Source: Leptospira jelokensis
GTDB taxonomy: Bacteria > Spirochaetota > Leptospiria > Leptospirales > Leptospiraceae
DNA length: 64,000 bases
Direction: 5' to 3'
NCBI RefSeq assembly: GCF_004769635.1
Contig: NZ_RQGH01000008.1
Coordinates: 77,401-141,400, forward strand
The notes beneath the pieces were generated by a model. It searched no databases and was not told the origin of the DNA. It was given only the letters and a program-made list of their open reading frames with translations. Positions within the stretch are counted from its first letter, which is position 1. Each line of letters starts with the position of its first letter. Positions 28,949 through 37,411 of this stretch are shown in pieces. The position numbers and the translations under genes were made by a program.

Positions 28949-29801
28949 GTTTCGAAAACACATTCCAGTTCTTTTCCCAAAAAGAGTGCATCGGAGTGAA
29001 CTCCGCCTATTTTTTGGGAAATTGTATTTCATTTGGAAAAGAAGATTTGTTTGGTTATGCGAACAAAAACACTTCGCTAAAAAAATTGTGGAAGCAAAAC
29101 TTTTAGAAAGAGAATTTCCCATTTCCATTTTTTCTCACCAGTCTCCCATCTATCGAAAACTAAAAGATGTTCCCATGTACCTCCAAGAAAATAAAAAAGT
29201 TAATTTATCAATCGCCTTACAAAAGATAAATGGAATTCTTTTGGAACCAAACCAAGTTTTTTCTTTTTGGTATTTGGTGGGAAAACCAACGAAACGGAAA
29301 GGGTATTTACCAGGGATGCAGCTAAAGAACGGGGGGTTTGTGGAAAGCACAGGTGGAGGTCTTTGCCAAATGGCAAATTTGATTTATTGGATGACACTCC
29401 ACACACCCCTTACCGTAAAAGAAAGGTGGCGCCATAGTTTTGATATCTTTCCTGATTCAAATCGTACACTTCCCTTTGGATCGGGAGCAACCTTGTCTTA
29501 TAACTACATAGACCTACAAATCCAAAATACAACCAAACAACCGTTTGTTTTACATATCTGGATTGATAACGAAAATTTAAGGGGAGAATGGAGGACGGAC
29601 AGAGACATTCCCTATTCTTATACCGTTTACGAATCCTACCATGCCTTTCACGCAGAGCCTTATGGTGGTTATACGCGACGGAATACCATTCGTAGGAAGG
29701 TGGCCTTAAAATCCACAAACGAGGTTGTAGAAGACCAATTGGTCACTGAAAATATTGCTTGGATGATGTATGAACCATTACTCGAATCAGATCGAAATTA
29801 A
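28938..29801 (+). CDS. VanW-family protein
   Basis: VanW proteins accompany some glycopeptide-resistance clusters but have no proven biochemical role. The family core is clear: NQVFSFWYLVGKPTKRKGYLPG, then GGFVESTGGGLCQMANLIYW, then HTPL...RWRHSFD. The start at ATG 28938 (MGFRFRKHIP) lies inside the end of the previous gene; the frame extends further upstream but only as overlap. The N-terminus is strongly basic (FPKRVHRSELR). It is followed two bases later by a VanX-like dipeptidase gene. No vanA, vanH or vanRS homologues are seen. Confidence 0.87.
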   Translation: MGFRFRKHIPVLFPKRVHRSELRLFFGKLYFIWKRRFVWLCEQKHFAKKIVEAKLLEREFPISIFSHQSPIYRKLKDVPMYLQENKKVNLSIALQKINGILLEPNQVFSFWYLVGKPTKRKGYLPGMQLKNGGFVESTGGGLCQMANLIYWMTLHTPLTVKERWRHSFDIFPDSNRTLPFGSGATLSYNYIDLQIQNTTKQPFVLHIWIDNENLRGEWRTDRDIPYSYTVYESYHAFHAEPYGGYTRRNTIRRKVALKSTNEVVEDQLVTENIAWMMYEPLLESDRN

Positions 29802-29802
29802 C

Positions 29803-30522
29803 ATGAAACATTTCCAAATCATATTCCGATCCCAAGGGAAAGTAGTGCTGAAACGATTGGCATATCTTTTTTTCTCTTTCACAATCTTCAGTTTACCGAT
29901 CCAAAGTGAAGGGTCCAAACTCATCGTTTTTGACAAAAAAATGTACTTAGAGTCGATTGCCAAAGATCCAAACCGTGTTTTGGTAAACTTAGAAACCATT
30001 TCAAACATTGTTTTGGATATTCGTTATGCTACAACGAACAACTTCACAGGTCGGAAGATGTACAACCAACCCAAAGCATTTGCTAGAAAACGAGTTGCGG
30101 AAGCCCTCCGAAATGCCCAAATGGAATTTTTAAAACATGGGTATTCCATTCAGATTTATGATGCATACAGGCCTTACCAAGCAACAGTTGCATTTTATGA
30201 ATTGATCAAAGACACTCGTTATGTTGCTTCTCCCAAAACAGGATCAAGGCATAACAAGGGTTGTGCGATTGATTTAACCTTGGTAGATGCAAATACAAAA
30301 CAAGAATTACAAATGCCTACCGAATACGATTCTTTTGAAAAGGCTGCTTGGGCAGACGCTCCCGTTTTTTCTCCCGTTGCCAAAGAAAACAGAGATAAAC
30401 TCATCACTGTGCTTGGTCAATTTGGATTTCGGGTCAATAAAACAGAATGGTGGCATTTTGATTTTTTAGAATGTGGAGGGTATGAAGTATTGGACATACC
30501 CTTTGAAGGATTAGTAGATTAG
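29803..30522 (+). CDS. VanX-like D-Ala-D-Ala dipeptidase (M15D), exported
   Basis: Zinc peptidase that cleaves D-Ala-D-Ala. From the ATG at 29803 the zinc motif SxHxxGxAxD is Ser148-Arg-His150...Asp157, and the catalytic ExxH is Glu215...His218 in EWWHFDF. Arg123 in AYRPYQA matches the transition-state Arg. A signal peptide-like segment (LAYLFFSFTIFSLPIQS) points to export, whereas resistance VanX is cytosolic. A role in wall turnover or recycling is therefore more likely than antibiotic resistance. It sits two bases after vanW. Confidence 0.86.
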   Translation: MKHFQIIFRSQGKVVLKRLAYLFFSFTIFSLPIQSEGSKLIVFDKKMYLESIAKDPNRVLVNLETISNIVLDIRYATTNNFTGRKMYNQPKAFARKRVAEALRNAQMEFLKHGYSIQIYDAYRPYQATVAFYELIKDTRYVASPKTGSRHNKGCAIDLTLVDANTKQELQMPTEYDSFEKAAWADAPVFSPVAKENRDKLITVLGQFGFRVNKTEWWHFDFLECGGYEVLDIPFEGLVD

Positions 30523-30539
30523 GATTTCAGGAGAGCGTT

Positions 30540-31130
30540 ATGTTACCAAAAAAATTTACCATATTGGTTTTGGTTTTGATCCATTTTGGAACTCTATTGG
30601 CACAAGGAAAGGGATACATCTCCTTTGAAGAAAATGGGTTATATGGATTTAAAGACAAAAAAGGAAAGGTGATCATAAAACCACAATACGAACAATCAAT
30701 GGAATTTACGAAGTTTGGTGTGGCATTCGTAGTTTCGAAAAACAAATGGGTTTGTATCGATCAAAAGAACAAAGTCTTACTTGAAAGTTTTCTGTATGAC
30801 AATGGACCTGATTACCTTTCCGAGAAACTTGCCAGATTTGTCGAAAATGGCAAAATGGGATTTCATAACGAACGTTGCCAAAAGGTAATCAAAGCGGAAT
30901 ATGATTTTGTTTACCCTTTCGAAAATGGATATGCAATTGTATGTAACGGGTGTCAGTTGAAACCAGAAGGGGAACACAGTCGGATTGTTGGTGGATTGTA
31001 TGGTCTCATGAATCGAAAAGGGAAAATGGTTGTGCCAGTCCAATATGATTCGATCCTTTCCGTTGATGCCAAAAAAAGATGGGTAGAAGTAAAGGAAGGT
31101 GAGAAGACAATCAAGTTGAAGATGGAATAG
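30540..31130 (+). CDS. secreted WG-repeat protein
   Basis: A signal peptide (LVLVLIHFGTLLAQ) is followed by about three WG/KWG repeats: LYGFKDKKGKVIIKPQYE, KWVCIDQKNKV, and LYGLMNRKGKMVVPVQYD. Each has the G-x-x-G-x-x-D/N-x-x-G-K-x-V-I-x-P-x-Y pattern. The repeats form a beta-structure used for binding; partners are unknown. It has a GGAG site and begins 17 bp after the VanX-like gene, so it may be the last gene of that transcript. Confidence 0.8.
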   Translation: MLPKKFTILVLVLIHFGTLLAQGKGYISFEENGLYGFKDKKGKVIIKPQYEQSMEFTKFGVAFVVSKNKWVCIDQKNKVLLESFLYDNGPDYLSEKLARFVENGKMGFHNERCQKVIKAEYDFVYPFENGYAIVCNGCQLKPEGEHSRIVGGLYGLMNRKGKMVVPVQYDSILSVDAKKRWVEVKEGEKTIKLKME

Positions 31131-31198
31131 GCATCCAAGACGATGTCGAATCATGCCAAGTCTAGATTCATGTTTCAATCTCTCATTCATTTACACTT

Positions 31199-31230
31199 GC
31201 GCCTGTCGCAGTGTGGATTGCGCGCCTGGC
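31199..31230. repeat. GC-rich dyad, possible repeat
   Basis: A GC-rich island in A+T-rich intergenic DNA. CGCA (31207-31210) pairs with TGCG (31218-31221), with GCC/GGC outer arms at 31201-31203 and 31228-31230. It lies 70 bp after the WG-repeat gene between convergent genes and could mark a transcript end. The words CGCAG and GGATTGCG recall the element at 21189-21254, but the match is short. Confidence 0.3.
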
Positions 31231-31299
31231 AAAACCATTTATGAATTTTTACTTTTTGTATTACAGTTAAACATTACACATATTATGCGAATCATTCAC

Positions 31300-31725
31300 T
31301 TATTTCAAAAACGATTGTAAACTTGGTAAAAAGAATTGGTAATCTTTTTTTCCAATTTGGATCAATCGAAACGTCTCTCCTTCTGTTTCCATTTGGATTT
31401 GTCCAAAAAACCAACCGAGTTTCGTGGATATTTTTTTTAAATCGGCAAAGTTGATCGCGATATGGGTTGGATTACCTAACATCGGATTACGGAGCAAATG
31501 GAAATGTTTGTCTGTGAGAACCAGTAACCATTTCCCTGCTGTGTGTTTTTGTTGTTTTGTTTCCAAAAGTCCAATGGTATAACCTTGGATGGTTTCATCC
31601 TCGTTTAGGAACTGGTGCAGGATTTTAAATTCAGGCACATATAAAAATAGAACGTCGACACTGATTTCTGGGTGTTTGGAAAGTAAAGTTTGGATTTGTG
31701 ATTTGATTTGGTCCGAAGTTTGCAT
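31300..31725 (-). CDS. small PH-like domain protein
   Basis: A soluble 141-residue protein. The middle, GKWLLVLTDKHFHLLRNPML followed by INFADLKKISTKLGWFFGQIQME, has the strand pattern of bacterial PH (bPH) domains, where a 'lives/turns it into' LLVLTDKH...L turn is typical. The N-terminal 45 residues form a helix pair. AAAGGA precedes the ATG. It is a single gene and the function is unknown. Confidence 0.55.
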   Translation of the reverse strand: MQTSDQIKSQIQTLLSKHPEISVDVLFLYVPEFKILHQFLNEDETIQGYTIGLLETKQQKHTAGKWLLVLTDKHFHLLRNPMLGNPTHIAINFADLKKISTKLGWFFGQIQMETEGETFRLIQIGKKDYQFFLPSLQSFLK

Positions 31726-31788
31726 TATTATCCTTTCCCCTCAACATTGAAAGTGCCAATTGTGTAAGTTTGTTCCAAATTTGGCAAT

Positions 31789-31821
31789 AAAAAAGGCACC
31801 CAACTTTCGTCAGATGCCTTT
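31789..31821 (-). terminator. Rho-independent terminator of the MaoC gene pair
   Basis: Read on the minus strand, AAAGGCA (31821-31815) pairs with TGCCTTT (31798-31792) and continues into six T residues. It stands 48 bp after the stop codon of the second dehydratase gene, as expected for the end of that operon. Confidence 0.72.
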
Positions 31822-31868
31822 GGTGATGGAAATTAAAATTTCTGAACCTTATTTTAGATTCAAAATTT

Positions 31869-32288
31869 TTACACTGCGTTGACGACTAAATCGCCGCCAG
31901 CTTTCACTTCGCCAGCTTCGTTTTTAGCTTCCACGAGAACCGTTACAGTTTTTTTACCATCTTTTTCAAATTTCTTTTTGATGGTTCCAACAACTGTTAG
32001 TTTTTCGCCAAGTTTTGTCATTGCTTTGAATGTTACACCAAAGTACGCGATGTCTTTTTGGTCGGCCCAAGAAGTACAAAGCCTTCCTACTTGTGCCATC
32101 ACATACATACCGTGTGAGATGGTTCCATCAAGTCCTGCTTTCCTTGCGAAATCAGGATCATTGTGAATTGGGTTAAAATCCCCAGATGCTCCCGCATAAC
32201 GCACTAAATTTGCATGTTCGATCACTGGAACGTCTAGCGGAGGAAGAGTTTGACCAACTTCTACTTTATCAAATTGAATTTTTGCCAT
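31869..32288 (-). CDS. MaoC-family dehydratase (hydratase 2 fold)
   Basis: A hot-dog-fold enoyl-thioester hydratase/dehydratase. The catalytic Asp and His are in SGDFNPIHNDPDFARKAG, the classic hydratase-2 motif, and GTISHGMYVMAQVGRL follows. The 139-residue length fits the HadB-like catalytic half of a heterodimer, with the next gene upstream as HadA-like partner. A perfect AGGAGG sits six bases before the ATG. The pair may act in fatty-acid elongation or degradation; substrate chain length is unknown. Confidence 0.87.
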   Translation of the reverse strand: MAKIQFDKVEVGQTLPPLDVPVIEHANLVRYAGASGDFNPIHNDPDFARKAGLDGTISHGMYVMAQVGRLCTSWADQKDIAYFGVTFKAMTKLGEKLTVVGTIKKKFEKDGKKTVTVLVEAKNEAGEVKAGGDLVVNAV

Positions 32289-32305
32289 TGTTTGCCTCCT
32301 TGGAA

Positions 32306-32743
32306 TTAATCCTTACGAATGAAAATCGCCATCTCTGCAGAGAGGATTGGATCATCTTTTTCATCATAGATAGTTGTTTTGAAAGTTACGATTTCTGCTC
32401 TTCCTACTTTAACGTCTGAAATTTCAGATTGTGCGTACACTTTGCCCGGATAAAGGATTTTGTGGTACGTGTATTCTTCTTTCAAGTGAAGGATTTTGGA
32501 AAGGTCGATCCCAAGTTCGGCCATATCATTCCAAATCTTTGGGTATCCCCAAAACATAATGACTGTAGGGAAAGTTGGTGGAGCAGGAACATCTGAGTAT
32601 CCGGCTTTTTTTGCTTCTTCTACGTCAAAATAGATTGGGTTTTTTTCGTTGATGGCGAGGCAAAATTCTTTGATTTTTCCTCGTTCCACTGTGAAATCAA
32701 AACGATCTAGTTTTTTTCCAACTATATCTTTTGTTATTGCCAT
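32306..32743 (-). CDS. MaoC-like dehydratase N-terminal-domain protein (HadA-like)
   Basis: Hot-dog-fold protein resembling mycobacterial HadA: an N-terminal helix with [10 protein letters not shown], then [18 protein letters not shown], and [16 protein letters not shown]. HadA subunits lack the catalytic Asp-His pair and help bind the acyl chain. The matching partner is the adjacent gene 17 bp downstream. The start is taken at ATG 32743, nine bases after GGAG; ATG 32749 is nearly as likely. Its ribosome binding site overlaps the end of the upstream lipase gene region. Confidence 0.8.
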   Translation of the reverse strand: MAITKDIVGKKLDRFDFTVERGKIKEFCLAINEKNPIYFDVEEAKKAGYSDVPAPPTFPTVIMFWGYPKIWNDMAELGIDLSKILHLKEEYTYHKILYPGKVYAQSEISDVKVGRAEIVTFKTTIYDEKDDPILSAEMAIFIRKD

Positions 32744-32756
32744 TGGCATTTTCTCC

Positions 32757-33623
32757 TTAGTGTTTGTCGATCCAAGCAACTAACTCTTTTAAGACGATTG
32801 CTCTGTCTTTAGGAAGTTCGTTCATGGTTTCATGGTATAAATCATCAAAAAGTCTTTTGGTTTTGTCTTTGGACGCTACGCGTTCAAAAGCTTCGTTTGT
32901 CCCTTCTGGAAGTGCAATTTGGTCTTCTTTTCCGTGAAACATATAAATTGGAACTTTGATTTTTTCGGCAGATTCCAATGCAAGCGTATGACAGTTAAGA
33001 AGGTAATCGCCTAGGTAGGCACATACATTTCCATGAACAAGTGGGTCTTTTACGTAAGCATCAACCACTGATTTGTCACGAGAAATGAGATTCACATTAA
33101 GACCAGTTGGGATTGTGAGAGTGGGGAGCGCTTTTGCTAAAAAACCACCCGCAGCTTTTTTAATGTCCATCACGATATCAGTTTTCACTTTGATTGGAAG
33201 GGCACTACAGATATACGCATCCAAATCATTTTGGTAGTTGTCAGTGGCAGTGTATAAGAACGTGATGGCAGCCCCCATAGAATGACCCAGTAAAGTGACT
33301 TTGCTAACACCTTCATTTTGTTTGGCGATGTCGATCAGTTGTTTTAAGTCGGCAAAAAAATCAGAAAAATGTGTGATGACCCCACGGCGTCCATCCGACT
33401 TACCATGGCCACGGCAGTCGATGAGGTAAATCGCATAGTTTCGTTCCGCCATCGCTTCCAATAAAAAATTGTAACGACCACCGTGTTCCCCAATCCCATG
33501 GTGGACAACGAGCACTCGTTTGACACCTGACTTGGGTCGGTAGATTTGGTAATAAATTTTACCACCATCTTTGTTTTGAAAGGTAGACTCCACTCGGGAG
33601 TAGGCTTGTTCCCAATTACTCAT
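32757..33623 (-). CDS. alpha/beta hydrolase, monoacylglycerol lipase-like
   Basis: Serine hydrolase with [14 protein letters not shown] (oxyanion HG), the lid-associated block [13 protein letters not shown], and the nucleophile elbow GHSMGAA. A late [13 protein letters not shown] holds the acid Asp, and DLYHETMNE the His. The HGxGEHxxRY and RGHGxSxGxRG patterns are typical of monoglyceride lipase/lysophospholipases. ATG 33623 (MSNWEQAY) is used; the frame runs upstream but overlaps the divergent sulfatase promoter region. It is probably co-transcribed with the two dehydratase genes. Confidence 0.86.
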   Translation of the reverse strand: MSNWEQAYSRVESTFQNKDGGKIYYQIYRPKSGVKRVLVVHHGIGEHGGRYNFLLEAMAERNYAIYLIDCRGHGKSDGRRGVITHFSDFFADLKQLIDIAKQNEGVSKVTLLGHSMGAAITFLYTATDNYQNDLDAYICSALPIKVKTDIVMDIKKAAGGFLAKALPTLTIPTGLNVNLISRDKSVVDAYVKDPLVHGNVCAYLGDYLLNCHTLALESAEKIKVPIYMFHGKEDQIALPEGTNEAFERVASKDKTKRLFDDLYHETMNELPKDRAIVLKELVAWIDKH

Positions 33624-33706
33624 AGATGTCAAGGATGGACGATGGAAACCTAAAAAGAAACAACTTTTCCTATTCTTAGGAAACCTGTTTTGCAAACTGG
33701 TTCCAA

Positions 33707-36094
33707 ATGCGAAAGATCCTTCCCTTCGCCCTAGTCCTTTGTTTTTGTCTCATTCACTGTTTGAACAAATCGGAATTCCGTTTTCCAGTGGATTTGGTTT
33801 TGGAATTAAAACACGCTCGTTCCAAAATCAAAATTGCTAAGGACCCATTGCCTTACCATTGGAAAAAAAATCCAGGAAGGCAAAGTGGTCTGCCCCTGTC
33901 CCGTAAATGGGAAAACACCCAGATCACCTTTAACACAAACAAAGATATTTTTTTAAACCATTCTTTGGATGCTCTCTTTTTTCCACCAGGACAGGAATAC
34001 CAATTTTCCATTCCCAAAGGTAAATACCATTTTTCTTCGCTAATGGGTCTGTTAGGCGAAAAAGAATTCCAGTCTTCTGTTTCTGGGAAACTAAAATTGT
34101 ATTCCGGGTCGGATCCAATTTTGGAGTGGGACTTCACTGGCCTACCGAAGGAGCAGTGGCAAAAAAAAGGGGAAACCATCACAATTGACGGGGAATTACG
34201 CCTGGTTTGGGATAGTAAGGATAGTTATCTATTTATCGGCGAACCATTGTTATATCCAGGCGAATGGTCGGAATCATTTTCCGATGTGAAAAAACCCAAA
34301 TCTGTTGTCCTCATTGTCATTGATTCCGCAAGGAAGGATTTTTTTGGTGCGTATGGATTTAGGCATTCTGTCACTCCTGTGATGGATGAAATTGCGAAGG
34401 AATCCGTTTTTTTTGAGAATCCATTTGCAAATGGGAATTGGACAAAACCATCCATGATGTCTTTTTTCCATTCGGAGTACTCATCTAACCTCGGTTTGGG
34501 GAATTCATGGTTTTCAACAAAACCCTACCAACGTAAAGTGTATTACGGAAAAAAACGTGATAATTTAGCGAAAACATTCCGGGAAGCAGGGTACTTTACC
34601 CAAACCATCATGAATAATGTTTTCTTTTTGGATTACACAACGGTGGGTTTGGATTTGGGATTTCATAATTCTTTCCAAGTAGGGATGGACATTGTGGATA
34701 CCGAAGTTTTGACAAACGAGGCCATTTCGTTTGTGTCCGAAAAAAAAGACATTCCATATTTTTTGCATTTTAATTTGAACACACCCCATGCTTCCTATTC
34801 TCCACCACAAGAAGATATGTTGGCAGTCCGTAAAATTGTGCCAGACTCCGAATTTTATCGGTTTGAATCTCCCGTACAACGTTACTTAGGTGAAATGCAT
34901 TATACAGATCGCGAAATTGGTCGATTGGTTAGGAAATTAAAAGAACTCGGCACCTATGATGAAACCATGATCATTGTAACAGGAGACCACGGTGAGCTCT
35001 TTAGCCCTGAACACGATTATAGTTATCACTTTATCATGCAAACAAGGTTTGGGCATGGGGAAACCCATTACGATGAAGAAATCAATGTTCCCTATTTCAT
35101 CAAACTACCCAAATCTATGGCAAAAAATTTGGTAAATACGAAGACCAAATCCTTGTTTAGCGAAGAAAAAAATACACCTCAAATCCGAATTTCTGGTCAG
35201 TCTTCTTTAATGTCTTTGGCACCTACCATTTTGGGACTTTTGGATTTGAAACCTAAAAATTCGACTTACCAAGGCGTAGATTATGCAACCTGCATTTTAC
35301 AATCCAATCCATGCCCAAAGGAAACCTATATTTATACAGAAGGTCGTATGTCCGAATCGGTTCGAACAGAATCCTACAAGTACATCCGTCGTTATCCTGG
35401 ATTTACTACTGTTAGGCGAACATCTTCTGGTGAACCTCATACCATGGCGGAAGAATTGTATGACCTGAAAAAAGATCCAAAAGAATTAAAAAACCTAAGT
35501 TTAGAAACGGAAGGGGAAACTCTTTTGCAGACGGCGAGGGCTGATTTTCGAAGGGAAAATTTTTTGAAACGAAATGGAATTCGCATTTGGATCCCACCTT
35601 GTGAGGAAGCCATCTGCCGTGATTTTCTATCGATGAATGTGCAAGGTTCCCTTTATGATTGGGAAGCGCCTGAAACAGTGCAAATCAATTCGGGTTCTGC
35701 CAAGACGGTCTTGGTTGTGAAGGAATCTAAACAAGTGAAAGAGCCCAAAGGATCGAAAAAAGAATACGATCCCAAATTCCAAACAGGGTACCAGCCTGAA
35801 GAAATCATTTTGAAAACAGTCAATCCGGAACTTGGTGCTTACTTCCAATTCACTCGGAATGGAAAAACGATCCCTGTTCGTTTTGGAAAGTATGGGTTGG
35901 AATACCAAAGGTCGATGACAAATCTCGATGACTTGATTGTATCCGAAAGGCAACCTGATGGTCTCTTCCAATCGCCTTTGCCTTGGGTGTACAATGATGG
36001 TGCCTTTAGTGGGTCCGGAGAAACGGAAGTGCAAAAAGAGATGGGCAAAGAGGTAAAAAAAATATTGGAAACATGGGGTTACATCCATGAATGA
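33707..36094 (+). CDS. sulfatase/alkaline-phosphatase-superfamily lipoprotein
   Basis: The N-terminus ends in CLIHC, a lipoprotein signal with Cys18. About 185 residues of beta-rich domain precede the catalytic part: SVVLIVIDSARKDFFGAYG (metal Asp), NGNWTKPSMMSFF with a probable Thr246 nucleophile, and VTGDHGELFSPEH (metal Asp-His). There is no CxPSR sulfatase motif, so formylglycine is not expected. It is more likely a phospho- or phosphoglycerol-transferring relative. The C-terminal 200 residues are an extra domain. It diverges from the lipase gene with 83 bp between starts. Confidence 0.78.
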   Translation: MRKILPFALVLCFCLIHCLNKSEFRFPVDLVLELKHARSKIKIAKDPLPYHWKKNPGRQSGLPLSRKWENTQITFNTNKDIFLNHSLDALFFPPGQEYQFSIPKGKYHFSSLMGLLGEKEFQSSVSGKLKLYSGSDPILEWDFTGLPKEQWQKKGETITIDGELRLVWDSKDSYLFIGEPLLYPGEWSESFSDVKKPKSVVLIVIDSARKDFFGAYGFRHSVTPVMDEIAKESVFFENPFANGNWTKPSMMSFFHSEYSSNLGLGNSWFSTKPYQRKVYYGKKRDNLAKTFREAGYFTQTIMNNVFFLDYTTVGLDLGFHNSFQVGMDIVDTEVLTNEAISFVSEKKDIPYFLHFNLNTPHASYSPPQEDMLAVRKIVPDSEFYRFESPVQRYLGEMHYTDREIGRLVRKLKELGTYDETMIIVTGDHGELFSPEHDYSYHFIMQTRFGHGETHYDEEINVPYFIKLPKSMAKNLVNTKTKSLFSEEKNTPQIRISGQSSLMSLAPTILGLLDLKPKNSTYQGVDYATCILQSNPCPKETYIYTEGRMSESVRTESYKYIRRYPGFTTVRRTSSGEPHTMAEELYDLKKDPKELKNLSLETEGETLLQTARADFRRENFLKRNGIRIWIPPCEEAICRDFLSMNVQGSLYDWEAPETVQINSGSAKTVLVVKESKQVKEPKGSKKEYDPKFQTGYQPEEIILKTVNPELGAYFQFTRNGKTIPVRFGKYGLEYQRSMTNLDDLIVSERQPDGLFQSPLPWVYNDGAFSGSGETEVQKEMGKEVKKILETWGYIHE

Positions 36095-36142
36095 TTGCTC
36101 GTAGTGATTGAGGTTATTTTCTTAGTCTAATTACACAGTTCT

Positions 36143-37411
36143 ATGAAAGATACGTTTATCGCTCCTCGTTTTGATTTTCCGGTAGCCTTGGGATTGGACT
36201 TGGGATTTCCCATCCTCACAAAACTTCTGTTTAACTTAGATGGAGTGGTCATCTCAAAAGAAGATGAACAACGATTGAAGGATACAAAGGACAAACGAGT
36301 TGTGTATCTATTCAACCAACCAACTGAAATGGAATCAATCGTTGCCTACCAAGTTGCCAATACCATTGGAACTCGCTTTCATTTTATGGCATCACGAAGT
36401 GTCTTCAATTGGGGATTTGGCATTGTGGGTGAACTCATCAAACGTGTTGGGGCATTTTCCGTATTACATGGAAGTTCCAATCGTAAGATGATACGAACCA
36501 CCAAACGGATATTATCCGAACGGGATGGAAAACTCGTTATGTACCCCGAAGGGATCAAGTCTGGAGAAAATGATAACTTGGTTTCCTTTTTACCCAGTAC
36601 GGCGCAACTGATTTATTGGGGTTTGGAAGAAGCCAAAAAGAAGGATCCGAGTGCAGAACTGTTTTTGCAACCTACCTTCGTAAAATATAAAATCTCAGGA
36701 ACTCGGGATTCGATTTTAAAGGACATAGAATCTTCCCTATCTCGGATAGAACGTAAGTTAAAGTTATACCCAGGTGGAAGGACAATCCTTCGTCGTTTTT
36801 TAACTGTTGGTCGTGTGATGTTGGAAGAAACTGAGTTTGAACTTGGAATTCCAAAATCGGAAATCAACGGTAAGGATTTTGATTACCGATTGGGACGCGC
36901 AAGGCATACCGCACTCAATCTTGCCGGCCAAATCTTACAAATTAAATTCCAGGATTCTGATAATGCCATCCAAAAGATCCGAATTTTGTTCCATACATTG
37001 GACCGAATTGAGGCAGGGATTCCCTTGGAATCTACCCCCAAACACCTAACAGACCAAAATATCCGCAGGGCCAAACAATTGGTGGAGACTGCGTACGCTT
37101 TTTTGATTACCCAACCAAAAAACCTCATCCAGTGGCCTTCTGCAGAGCGACTCATGGAATGGATTTGTAGTTTCGAAAGGCATATCTATGGGAAATCGGA
37201 GATGCGAGCCAAAAAAGCCTATGTATATGCTTCGCGTTCCATCCCTCTCAGTCCTTATTTTGAAAAGTACAAAACAAGTAAAAAAGAAAGTTATCACTTG
37301 TTACTCGGTGACATTCGAAAAGAGATGGAAAAGTTATTGGAGCGAGGGAAAAAGGAAAGTGAACCTTTGGTACCTCCTTACTCTGTAGGCCTTGATTTAC
37401 AAATTGGTTAA
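36143..37411 (+). CDS. PlsC-like acyltransferase with altered catalytic motif
   Basis: The 422-residue protein aligns by pattern with glycerolipid acyltransferases: VYLFNQPTEMESI at motif I, GAFSVLHGSSNRK at motif II, LVMYPEGIKSGEN at motif III, and a long helical C-terminal half. At motif I the NHX4D His and Asp are read as Gln and Glu (NQPTEME). If that alignment is right, the usual charge-relay is absent. It could still bind acyl donors, or be a non-catalytic or differently catalytic relative. It follows the sulfatase by 48 bp and its stop overlaps the convergent OmpA-domain gene. Confidence 0.72.
   Translation: MKDTFIAPRFDFPVALGLDLGFPILTKLLFNLDGVVISKEDEQRLKDTKDKRVVYLFNQPTEMESIVAYQVANTIGTRFHFMASRSVFNWGFGIVGELIKRVGAFSVLHGSSNRKMIRTTKRILSERDGKLVMYPEGIKSGENDNLVSFLPSTAQLIYWGLEEAKKKDPSAELFLQPTFVKYKISGTRDSILKDIESSLSRIERKLKLYPGGRTILRRFLTVGRVMLEETEFELGIPKSEINGKDFDYRLGRARHTALNLAGQILQIKFQDSDNAIQKIRILFHTLDRIEAGIPLESTPKHLTDQNIRRAKQLVETAYAFLITQPKNLIQWPSAERLMEWICSFERHIYGKSEMRAKKAYVYASRSIPLSPYFEKYKTSKKESYHLLLGDIRKEMEKLLERGKKESEPLVPPYSVGLDLQIG

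Noticed and set aside
28938..30522. Glycopeptide-resistance cluster
   Set aside because: VanW and VanX-like genes alone are not enough; ligase, lactate dehydrogenase and two-component genes are absent and the dipeptidase appears exported.
33707..36094. Classical formylglycine sulfatase
   Set aside because: The CxPSR/SxPSR activation motif is not present; the equivalent position reads WTKPSMMS.
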